This document shows, piece after piece, positions 20,866 to 30,426 of a stretch of DNA of 64,000 nt. Each line of letters starts with the position of its first letter. The first letter of the stretch is position 1. The notes under the pieces were generated by a model. The model did not search any database. It saw only the letters and a program-made list of their open reading frames with translations, and was not told where the DNA came from. The stretch spans positions 248,001-312,000 of the forward strand of contig LNKV01000006.1 of assembly GCA_001465935.1 (NCBI GenBank), read 5' to 3'. The DNA comes from Clarireedia homoeocarpa. Lineage: Eukaryota; Ascomycota; Leotiomycetes; Helotiales; Rutstroemiaceae. A program made the translations under genes and the position numbers.

Positions 20866-21113
20866 TCGTGCCTTGCGGAGGATGCACGTGCTTGCATACC
20901 AATCATTTTCAGCCAAGCCCCCACATTTACGCCACACGTGGCGCAGAGACCCTTATGACGCACTCTTTCGTGGACTGCAGGAATCAATGGAGATATGTGC
21001 TGGACGCCTCTGACTTGAACGAGGTGTCCTTTTCATTTCCCATACTTGCGGTGGTCACCGCTTTATAAAAACTATCATCAAATAATAGTCACAGACAGTA
21101 CACCTCTGCAAAC

Positions 21114-21989
21114 ATGGATAGCCTACCTTCAGACTATTGTGAGTACAACCCCACCTCGAATTCGTCCGCCAGTGATAATACATCAAGCTAATTGGGCTCA
21201 GATGCCATCCTCGGCGTTTCGTCGTCTGCGACTCAGCAGCAGATTCGCGATGCCTACAAAAGGTAAGGCTATCTCTCACACATGTTTCGTTGAATGCATC
21301 GCTAATCGATATGCAGAGCGGCACTGAGGACCCATCCCGACCGTGTACCTTCAGACTCCCCAGAACGTCCAAAACGAACCCGCGAGTTCCAGAAGATAAA
21401 CGATGCATACTATACTTTATCCGAGCCCTCTCGTCGCAGAGACTACGATGCTGCGCGACAGTACCATGGATTTGGTTCCGGCGCTTCTACAGCTTCGACC
21501 TCGATGGACTCGGACGAGGAAATACCTACCGATAACACAGCGCCAGGGGCAGGATTCTCGTTCCCATGGTCAAACTTTGGATTCTCCTCTCAAGCGAAGA
21601 ACCCAGAGGAGGAGAAGAAGTTCGAAGATGACCAGTTTGCTGATGTGTTTGAGGAGATGTTGAGAGAGGAAGGAATGGCTGAGAATGGTGGCAGTCCTAC
21701 GGGAAAATTCTGGAGTATGTTGGGTGGGTTGAGTGGAGGTGCTATGGGATTTATCGTGGCCAACTTCCCAGGAATGGTGGCTGGTGCTGTAGCCGGCAAC
21801 AGGTTAGGAGCCGTGAGAGATGCGAAGGGAAAGAGTGTTTATTCCGTTTTCCAGGTAAGGCTCGCGGTTCTTGGCTGTTGATCCTAGCCAATACATACTG
21901 ACGTTTTGTAGGAATTACCTCAAGGTGATAAGGCAAGATTGTTGAGCCAACTTGCTGCAAAGGTTTTCAGCCATGCCGTTGGATCTTGA
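21114..21989 (+). CDS. J-domain (Hsp40) protein with Gly/Ala-rich C-terminal segment
   Basis: Four exons (21114-21138, 21202-21262, 21317-21854, 21912-21989) encode 233 aa. The J domain is N-terminal: DYYAILGVS, then IRDAYKRAALRTHPDRV with the HPD signature, and FQKINDAYYTLSEPSRRRDYD. After an acidic/Ser linker comes a region with FSFPWSNFGF, then a Gly/Ala-rich hydrophobic stretch (MLGGLSGGAMGFIVANFPGMVAGAVAGNRLG, in pieces, about residues 155-185) that may insert in or touch membranes, and a short helical end. The protein stimulates an Hsp70; the partner is not known. The first exon has only 25 nt; splicing it restores the canonical DYY start of the J domain, which fixes the structure. Confidence 0.9.
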
Positions 21990-23135
21990 CTTCTTACTAG
22001 GTAACATTTCGCGTTTTCATGCTTTTGACAGGATAATGGAATTGTAGGGGGGCGTTTGGTTATTGGCGATTTTGATATACACGACTGGGAGACAACTGGT
22101 CCTGAAGAGCGGTTATAGCGTAGGGATTACCATATATGTAAATATCTGGAATTGAGCAATGAATGATGTTTGAAGCTTCCATGGCTCTCTTTAGTTGCTG
22201 TCGTACTCGGTGATGCAGGCGTTCTATAAACACTTCAGGCCTCTTTAGCACAAGGACCTAATGCAGGTTCTCGAAAATTTCTCCCTGTATCCCTGATTCA
22301 ACCAAATGTCAAGCCAAAGCATGGCAATGTAACGGCTCTGTCAACCATGTATCCACTTTGGCATGTTGAGCTACCATGCTTTCCAGTATCAAGTAGCTCA
22401 AACTCTTTCGAAAATGATGAAACACGAATCAGACGTGTGCCACACCTGAAGTTTCTTCATGATCACACAGGCACCTCCTATCCCTCCATCGCTAAAGTGG
22501 GCAAAAATTTCAGATGCAGAGATCTACCTACCTCCTCACCCAAATGACCAACCTTCTCCTCCACCCAGCACGATTAGAATCCTCTGCTTTTCTAGAATAA
22601 CGAAAATCCCATGCAAGCGCACGGTGAAACTCTCCGGGGGTCGAAACCGACTCATCCTCGCCATGGCAATGCTCACACGTGATATTAATCCTTGCAGCAA
22701 GGATTCTCCTCGCGCATTAGCGAGCTTCTCACCGCCAGAAATCAAAGAGGTTGGGATGGCACTGTTCGGATCCTCCCACCTCTGAGATCCACCTTTAGCC
22801 TGTGGAGCTGAGGGTTCCTGTTCATCGATTGATCAAAAAGGTGCCACTTCTCCTCCACTTGTTGTCTTGCATTCTTTGCATTGAGCGTTCTTTTTCTGGA
22901 GACCGCACACTTTGTTGTGGATTTCGATTTGATTTGCGGTCCGCGGTGCGCGAACAGGACGTTGATTGAACATAGCGGCGAGATCTCTGGAGCTGAACCC
23001 CTCATATCTGTCAGACGAATCGAGTTCAGTCATCAGGCGATTGCGTTTATTTGTCAATTGCTTCATTCTTATTTTCTGGTGAAAGGACAATTCGCCAACT
23101 AGAAGACTACAGAAAAGTCAAGGTAAAATTATACA
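21990..23135. other. Intergenic region, no supported gene
   Basis: Frames near 22459-22785 (plus) and 22742-23090 (minus) were examined. They lack ATG starts, domains or splice support. A 5' UTR and promoter for the following plus-strand gene must lie in its right part. Confidence 0.45.
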
Positions 23136-23842
23136 ATGGGTTGGTTTGACGGCATATCCGACACAGGTCGCTCATCGCGACACTCGTCTTCCGGTCATCA
23201 CAAGAAACATCATACTTCCTCTTCCTCCCACCATCACAGTGGCGGATCGCCAAAATCTACGCACAGTCGCGATCGGTCGAGGAGTCGAACGAGAAGTATC
23301 TTCGGTGATTCGAAACATAGCTCAAGCAAGAGTAGCTTCTTTGGTATGTGTCTGCACATCTTTTCTGACGCCCAACGAAAGCACCTGTGGAATTGCGCCG
23401 ACTGGTACTCAGAAAACAATTTGCTGACAATTATTCTCTAGGATTCAATTCCCGTCCAACCTCTCATTACAAGCGCTCTCCCCGCTCTGGCTTCCTCAAG
23501 CGCATGTATGCGAAACTCCAAAAGCTCTTGGCAGACCTCATCTACTACATGAAGCGCCACCCAGTAAAGGTTTTCGTGCTCGTTATCATGCCATTGGTGA
23601 CCGGCGGTGCGCTTGCGGGACTGTTAAAGCGATTCGGTATTCGCTTACCTGCCGGACTGGACAAGTTGATGGGCGGGCGTGGCGGAAAGAGAGGAGGGCT
23701 CGGCGGTGGCAGGGACTCTTATCAATACGAGAGAAGCCGGGTTGAGGGATCCGGAATCGGAGGAATGGGCAAGCTGGGAATGCTTGCTGGGGGCATGGAC
23801 GGTGTGAGTGGAGCGATGAAGTTGGCGAAGATGTTTATGTGA
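23136..23842 (+). CDS. Conserved-type fungal protein: His/Ser-rich N-terminus, one TM helix, Gly-rich tail
   Basis: Two exons (23136-23343 and 23442-23842) encode 202 aa. The N-terminus (MGWFDGISDTGRSSRHSSS) leads a Ser/His/Arg-rich, probably disordered segment with many RS dipeptides. After the intron comes a basic amphipathic helix (LKRMYAKLQKLLADLIYYMKRHP) and a transmembrane helix (VKVFVLVIMPLVTGGALAGLL). A Gly-rich tail follows (GGRGGKRGGLGGG, GSGIGGMGKLGMLAGGM). I do not recognise a named family. The pattern fits a tail-region membrane protein of ER or mitochondria. The intron sits at FFG|FN and phase is maintained. Confidence 0.8.
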
Positions 23843-24661
23843 GATGTATGAGATTATGATAAATGAGATAACAGGATATGATGGGATGGATGGTTTGATG
23901 GAAGGGTGGGCGTTTTTGGACATATTCCTTCTTGTTCTACACCTTGGACGGATACCTATTTCAACTAGTTGGGGGTGAGATTTGAATAAAATTGAGCCCG
24001 ATGAATCTACCAAGACTTTTTGAATACCTTTTGTTCTTGCGTTGATGTTGAAGCAGGCGACAATTGTCCTGAAGTCTCAATCATTTTGTGTTTGAGAATT
24101 TGTTGGCGACTCGGGGCTCTGATTACTTGTCTAATTGTGAATCCTGACTTCAATTCAAATCGACTACATTATTGAACGGTTCATCGCAAGAAGGAAGCTT
24201 TGAAATTGTATTCTATTTGCTACCCATAGAGAGATATCTAATCGAAAATTTGACATTTTGGAGTGCGACCACCCACCAACCGGGCCGGCGTGACTGAAGA
24301 TCCTAAAGAACCTACTCATTGCCCATTTGGGTACCCGATTGGAACTTATCCCCCCTCCTTGGCCAATGTACTCCTGTTGAGGCAGTCACTACAACCTCTA
24401 TAAGGACAGTGCTACTCTTACCATGGTGCTGCGTAGTCTAACGCGCGTCTGAGTAGTCTAACGCGTCTGAGGACCTAGTATCTACCCACGCTGCAGCAGC
24501 CGCTGTGCCCTCAGCCCACCATTTGTCTACCATTTTCTGAATAGAAGCATCTGACAAATAGCCCCGAATATAGCCAACGCGAGGATCATTACGGTATGAA
24601 TAAATTATGATGTAATCGGTTGTGCTTCGGAAATCTAATGTGACAGCCTAGTGTCCAACAA
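23843..24661. other. Intergenic spacer
   Basis: No gene is seen. A short imperfect repeat (GTAGTCTAACGCG twice) lies at 24431-24468. Confidence 0.45.
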
Positions 24662-25832
24662 TCAGTATCGATGTGCTTTGAGATATACCTGTCTGTAACT
24701 TACAAGTATATTTATGTCTCTTCTCTGTTCTTGAAGCTGCACAAGAAACCACTGAAGATTTGGATAATGGGCTTTCAAATCCATAGAAGATCCCAGCGTA
24801 TTGATCTGGTTTCCGTAGGAAAGAATGTATGTGTTATCGTAACCGAAAGCGATAGCAAAAATCTTGAAATTGTTCTGCGAAGCTTGTTCTATCCTCGGAC
24901 CGACGACCGCCCGGTCTGCCCAATAAGTGTATGCGCCGTTCAGCCATCTTAGGAAAAATACCGAGTGAGGTCCAAGAACACATATCTCGAGGTTTTGAAG
25001 ACCGTGTGATTCGATCTTACTCACTAGGTAGGGGTATTGCGTTACAAGTTCGGGGTTACGACTATACTCTGTTGTGATTTGTCAGTTACACACGTCAGTC
25101 TTATTTGCATTCGAGAGTGTTTTACCCCAAGAGCCATCTGAGAATTGAATAATCCAATGTCCTTGTTCTCCAATAGATACGAATCTCAATTGCTTTGAAT
25201 ATCCTATTATCTTAGGGTAGTTGCTAGTTCTGCAAAAGGTTCGTCAGTCTTTCAATCCCTCATCAGGAGCTCATATTGGCCAGTCATATATCAATCACTT
25301 ACCCCTTCCAGGATGCACGGCTAGCCACCACGCAATATGGTCCGCTCAATGACACAGACTAAGGCAATAGAGCGGCAGAATCCTGGCCCTCGAATGATAC
25401 GAGTGAGTTATTCTGCACTACTTTTGCTTGTGCTTGCTGTTGTATTTCAAATTCAGCCTTCTCCTACTCGATTCGTTCCGCGTTGTCTCTTACACCTTTC
25501 CTTTCCTCGTCGAGCTCAAACCTAACCTTCTCGAAGTGAGCTTGTTTGTCTGCAATACGCTTGAGCTCCTCCTCATGAGAAGCCTGCTGCTTCCGAATTT
25601 CCCTCTCCAAATAGCCACTTCCTTGTCTCATTCCTCGATGAGATCTGCCAAGGTTGAGTACAAAGTTATTGCGTTTTCCTCGGCCTTATTAATCTTTTTT
25701 TTTTTTTTTCAACCTATTGGACTCCTCGTCGAGTGCTTCCTAGGCCTCAAGATTGCGTTGCTTTATGGCTTGTTTCATTTGCAATTTGAGTTCTTTTCGT
25801 TCTTGCTCCCACTTCTCTTTTTCCTTGATAAG
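24662..25832 (-). pseudogene. 3' part of a broken P-loop GTPase/coiled-coil gene
   Basis: Reading down from 25832, a charged coiled coil begins with DYRHAAKLIKEKEKWEQERK and continues with EEELKRIADKQAHFEKVRF. It is interrupted by in-frame stops (plus-strand CTA at 25740-25742, 25464-25466 and 25359-25361; TCA at 25628-25630) and a frame change around a 17-nt A run (25690-25706). Farther down, FVSIGEQGHWIIQFSDGSW and ICVLGPHSVFFLRWLNGAYTYW, then AIAFGYDNTYILSYG and MDLKAHYPNLQWFL match C-terminal repeats seen in fungal GTPase/coiled-coil proteins. Several stops are TAG or TGA where CAG or CGA is likely ancestral. The matching 5' part is at 28797-29420, beyond a Copia-like insertion. Confidence 0.65.
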
Positions 25833-25911
25833 TTTTGCGGCGTGGCGATAGTCTTCAGCGGGTAGTACACTAAATGTACTGCTTATAGGCTTCAATGGAT
25901 TTAACAATAGG
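25833..25911. repeat. Left terminal inverted repeat of the Copia-like insertion
   Basis: It begins TTTTGCGGCGTGGCGATAG, contains GTAGTACACTAAATGTAC and ATGGATTTAACAATAGG, and matches the reverse complement of 28720-28796 with roughly a dozen differences. Confidence 0.8.
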
Positions 25912-28642
25912 TGCAAATGATAGGTACAACTGATGCTTCTTTCGACTGTCTCAATTGTAGTTCTGGGGTAAGTTCACTTTGGCAGCCGCTGACAAAGCAT
26001 AATTCATAGGCTCCCTAGCCCTAAGACTACGCTCCCTTTCTTGATTTTCCAGGCTCTGAGTCCCCTAAGTCCCCTAAGTTTCAGTGCTCTCGGTTGCACT
26101 ATTCCCCCCAAAATCAGGGACCTCAGGTTCCGATCCTAGGCTGCTAAGCTCTTCTAATTCTGAGCTGTCAGAGCTTTCTAGGCCCCCTACTTCAGGGTTC
26201 TTTGAGCTTTCAATTTCTGGGCTCCCAGGGGCATATAAGTGGCTAGTATCCACTACAATCGTATCCCCTTCAGGCAGCTCAAGCTCGACTTCCAGCTCAG
26301 GCTCGACTTCCGGCTCAGGCGTCGCATTAGGCTCAGCTAGCCTTATATGCTTATACTCATCGAATACAGGCGCTGTAGCCAGTACCACTTTATTAGCTAC
26401 AGGGTCGTACAGCCTGTACTGTCTAGCTGTAGGCATATAGCCTATAAGGACCATTTTCTTAGCGTTTGGGTCCAGCTTCTGGCGCCTCTCTTTAGGGATG
26501 TGGGCGTACGCAATACACCCAAATGCCCGTAAGTGCCCTACATATGGCTTCCTGCCACTATATACTTCTTCCGGGGTTATCCCCCCAGGCCCTATAGGGG
26601 TCCTGTTCCTCAAATAGCATGCCGTATTAGCGGCTTCAGCCCAGAATTTAGTAGGCAACTGGGCATCCTGTAGCATCGACCTAGCTACTGTCATTAGGCT
26701 TCTATTTAGCCTCTCCGACACCCCATTCTGTTCCGGCGTATAAGGGGTTGTGAACTCGAATTGCAACCCTGTAGCCACTAATGCCTTTTCCAATGCCCTG
26801 TATTCCGGGGCATTATCGCACCTAAGCTTCTTGAGCTTCAAGCTAGTCTCAGCTTCCACCCTTGCTCTGAATATCTGGAAAACCTCCCTTAGCTCCTTCC
26901 TTTCTTTAGTGAAGAAAACCTATGATTTCCGGGTATAATCATCAGTAAATGTGGGCATATAGGTTTCCCCGGCCAGCCCAGGTGTACTATAGGGTCCCCA
27001 AAAATCGCTAAATACCCTTTCCAAGGGCTTAGTACTATGTTCCGAAGGCTTTCTGTTTAGTACCCTTGCGGACTTAGAAGTGATACACACTTCATATGGC
27101 TCTTTTAGCCCCTTTATAGGCTCCTTCAGGCCTGTAGTCACTTTATGCAAGTCTCGAATTGAGCCTGGGCTTAAGTGTCCCAGCCGCCGATGCCACATCA
27201 TTGCTTCAGGGCTATTAGGCTCCCGAACTGTTGCCTTCAGCGCTTTTGCCCCTGACTCTACAGTAGGTCCCTGGAGGATATATGCCTGGCCTACCCTGCA
27301 GGCTACACCTACTGTAGCACCCTGGAACTTAATTAAAAGTTCCCTCTTTGAGCCTATAAGTCTCAATAGTCAGGCCCTTATTATATAACTGAAGCACTGA
27401 AATAAAGGACCCAGTCAGCCCTGGAACATACAACACGTCCAGCAGCCTAACTGGCCTAATTTGGCCCCGGACAAGAGTCTTTAGCCTGACTGTCCCCTAG
27501 CCTATAGCCTGTATAACAGCCCCTAAGGCTGTAGTAACGTCAATAGGCTCGTCTAGCTCCGTATAGTCTTCGAACTTCCACTTAGCATAGGTTATATGCC
27601 TGGAGCAGCCTGAGTCCACAATCCATATAGGTTCCCGGTCACTGTATCCCAGCTTAGAGCCTGATTGCTCTGTAGCTACAGTGGCCATCCAGCTAATCTC
27701 AGCTACATTAGCCTGAGTTTGCTTGGGTGATAAGCCTTTCCCACCACTAGGCGTCGCCAGTGGCCCTGTACTAGGCTTTTTATCCCCTTCTGGGCAATCC
27801 GCTTTAAAATGCCCCTACTGGCCACAGCCAAAACAAGCTCCCTTAGGCTTCTTGGGGCCCTTCTTGCCCTTTCCCTTGGAAGTCTGAGCACTAAGTGCCC
27901 CTTCTTTGACCCCGTCCTTAGGGCCTAACCGGCGTTCCCATTCAGCCAGCTTAGCCACTGTAGACTCGAAATCCAGGGGTGTTTCCCTCATTTCCAGCTG
28001 AAGAATCAGTGGCTCAAACCGCTGGTCTAGCTCCCCGGCTAGCCTATAGAGATGGGCCCTCTTAACTGTTTCTGAGGGCTTCTCTTTAGGGTCAATAGCC
28101 CCTATTTCAGCCTGTAGGGTACTAAGGTGATTAGCCACTTCAGTGACTCCTTTCCCCTCAGGCGCCTTATAGCTATTAAAGGCCCTGATCTTAGTACCCA
28201 GCTGCTGTAGTCCCAGGGGTCTGTACAGCGATTCCAGTGCCTCCCATTGGGCACTAGCACTATCGCATAGTAGTATATGGTCCAGTGCTTCCCGGCTACA
28301 CAAGCCTATAATCAGGGAGCTAGCCTTAGCGTCCTTCATTAATAGGTTTGGGTCCTTAGGGGCTTCCTGCCCCTGAGGAGCCACTGTAGCCACTGTAGCC
28401 ACTCTGGCTATAGTACTCTTGAGTCCATCCTCAACTACGCTCCACAGGCCTAACCCTCTAAGAAGGGTCCTGACCTGAATGCTCCAGGGCCTATAATTAG
28501 TCCCTGTAAGCTTTGCAATCCTAAGCTTCTCTGGCCCAAAGTCGTCCATCTTGTAGTTGAGGTATAGGCCTACTCTTAGGCCTCCGAACAGTCGAATGTA
28601 GAGTTAAATCCCAGGGCTTATAAGGCTCCCGGGCTCATAACC

Positions 28643-28796
28643 TTTTGCGGCTTGGCGATAGGTCTCAGCATGTAGTACACTAAATGTACAGCTTATAAGC
28701 AGTTCAGTTGAATCAAGTACCTAGTGTTAAATCCATTAGCTTATAAGCTGTACATTTAGTGTACTACACGCTGAGACCTATCGCCAAGCCGCAAAA
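28643..28796. repeat. 154-bp near-perfect palindromic terminal repeat
   Basis: The 58-bp arm at 28643-28700 (TTTTGCGGCTTGGCGATAGG onward) is repeated inverted at 28739-28796 with one mismatch, around a 38-bp centre. Trimmed to TG...CA ends it has the form of a short LTR. Read on the minus strand it is followed by the putative primer-binding site. Confidence 0.85.
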
Positions 28797-29420
28797 CCTT
28801 CCTTATTAGCTACTTTATTCCACATGGTTGTAGCGAGGACGACCTTTTTTAGCGCTTCCTTTCCGCATAATTGCTTAAATGTGATCAAATTTCTCTTCGC
28901 AGAGCCTTGCATCCGTATGTCGGTGATACGGTGGAGATATATTATCCCATGCAAAAGGATTTTATTTCTGTAAGAATCTCCAAGCCATGTTGCGATCGTA
29001 TGAAGAACCTCTGTATCGCTTCGATTTGTATCGTCAAATCCTGGCGTGTCGATAAGGTAGACGGTACAGGTTAATGAAAGTTCGTACGGATACACATCAA
29101 CGGTCGACGTGCCTGCCGATAGTCAGCTATTTGAAAGTTAAACTGCTCAGTAGGCAAGGTAGTTGGTTGCCTAGGTTGTATAATCAGTTATTCTTGGGAA
29201 GCATATGTAGTAGATAACTTCCCCTTGAATAATGGGAGGCAGCTTCGTAACTGAGAATGTGTCACCGAGTTCACTCATCAGAACTTGAACTTTTGACTTA
29301 CATGCATTCAGGTCGTGGCCAATTCGGACATCACAGCCAGAACAACTTTTGATAAAGGAGCTCTTTCCCGATCCAGTCACTCCCATAACCGCAATGAAGA
29401 CATCCGTATTCCTATATCAC
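28797..29420 (-). pseudogene. 5' part of a broken P-loop GTPase gene (AIG1/IMAP-like G domain)
   Basis: The G1/P-loop FIAVMGVTGSGKSSFI lies at about 29405-29350. It is followed by IGHDLNACKSKVQVLM, then VYLIDTPGFDDTNRSD (G3, DTPG, about 29060), IATWLGDSYRNKILLHGIIYLHRITD, FKQLCGKEALKKVVLATTMW and NKV (G4-like, normally TTMWDKV, about 28830). These blocks define the fungal family of AIG1/septin-like P-loop GTPases that usually continue into a coiled coil. Coding sense stops exactly where the retroelement repeat begins (28796). The remaining coiled coil resumes at 25832. The function of the family in fungi is poorly known. Confidence 0.75.
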
Positions 29421-30426
29421 TATCAGTCACAAGTGCTACGCTCAGTATATCACGTTAATCCTCACCGCGGAGGACGGCCGTCGCGAAAACTTGGCGTGCT
29501 TGTAGCAGAGGCTGCAGAGCTTGGAGCGTGTAGGGAGTCCGCTACCTGTAATTATAGGGTTTTACTAAATGACCGTCGGTTTTTACTATCTGACTGTTAT
29601 GCCGATAAGGATCATAACTATGGATAGCTAGCTAGTATAGTATTATATACTGAGAAAGCACTAGTATCGAAAGAAAATAGCGACAGTAAGATAGCTGAGA
29701 GACCCAGGAAAGTAAACGGCAGTGAGCTAATACTGCAGGGCAGGTGAGGGGTAAATAGTATTTGTATATAGACTAGTTGATATACAAATTAAAAGTGTTT
29801 ATATATAGACGTAGTCCATTCATGAATGGACTCCTATTTACACGTCGACTACGTCCATTGACTAATAGACTATTCCAGTCATAAATCCAGTCTATTGGCC
29901 AATGGACGTAGTCCATTCATGAATCAACAAATTTACGTATGGACCGGAACACATACTTCACTGTCTCCTTCCGGAGAGAGGGGTAGGTTTGCGGCTAAGA
30001 AGAATATATTGCAGATGAAAAACAAATCATGATTAGAGATATGAGGCGCATTGGCGAGACGGGTAATATCTTAGTCTTTCAATTTAAGTATGCCGATTGG
30101 TCGGTTTACTGTTACGCAATGTCCATCGTTCAGCCCCTGTCAGGTTTGTCGAATGGAGAGTGGGTGAAAATTTGATAAGGAGGGTTGCATCAAGCCTCGT
30201 CATTTATTGGACGCGTACTACTGGTTGAGGCTCACTTCTGGACTTTCCAGTTCCGGAGAAGAGTGCGGGCTCAAAATGGATAAAGCTCAAAGGTTGGGAA
30301 CTTAGGATTGAATATCGATGAAGAATTATTAATATATCTGCAGCTTATTTATCAGTTTTGGAGTTGTTCTAGCTCAAGCACTCACAGTCGTCGCACAAGC
30401 TTGACCAAGAGTCGACTTTATTAAAT
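29421..30426. promoter_or_regulatory. Head-to-head spacer between broken GTPase gene and ankyrin-CorA gene
   Basis: This kilobase separates two divergent genes. It contains the palindrome cluster at 29807-29924. TATAGACTAG/TATATAGAC motifs lie around 29766-29812. A TATTAATATATC stretch lies near 30325, about 95 bp upstream of the ankyrin-CorA ATG. No additional coding sequence is seen. Confidence 0.45.
29807..29924. repeat. Nested palindromes and inverted repeats
   Basis: GTCCATTCATGAATGGAC (29815-29832) is a perfect 18-bp palindrome, preceded by GACGTA. Part of the same motif (GACGTAGTCCATTCATGAAT) recurs at about 29904-29923. Between them, ACTACGTCCATTG..TAATAGACT and AGTCTATTGGCCAATGGACGTAGT form an inverted pair. 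The whole 118 bp can fold as a cruciform. Confidence 0.8.

Larger units (their letters stand above)
25833..28796 (-). mobile_element. Copia-type retroelement, gag to integrase only, disrupting a GTPase gene
   Basis: Minus-strand blocks follow Ty1/Copia order. Gag is at 28549-27815 (about 244 aa). A zinc knuckle CFGCGQ*GHFKADC is near 27830-27795. Protease is at 27688-27497, with WIVDSGCSRH. The pre-integrase HH-CC region (MMWHRRLGHLSPGSI) and integrase core are at 27366-26074 (SDFWGP, FTDDYTRKS, RCDNAPEY, TPYTPEQNGVSERLNRSL). After the integrase C-terminus only the start of the next region (NYALSAAAKVNLPQNY, about 26010-25965) remains; reverse transcriptase and RNase H are absent. Three TAG stops each replace a likely Trp (TGG). 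GGTTATGAGCCC beside the right repeat (28631-28642) resembles a primer-binding site complementary to the initiator-tRNA-Met anticodon arm, as in Copia. The element is dead. Confidence 0.85.

Noticed and set aside
22536..22805. Minus-strand frame with a CEHCH-like string
   Set aside because: The Cys-x2-Cys-His string occurs in only one short frame without other cytochrome features, so chance is likelier.
22742..23090. Two minus-strand frames with Lys/Arg-rich products
   Set aside because: One begins at a non-ATG codon, neither has a domain or splice support, and they lie in the promoter side of the next plus-strand gene.
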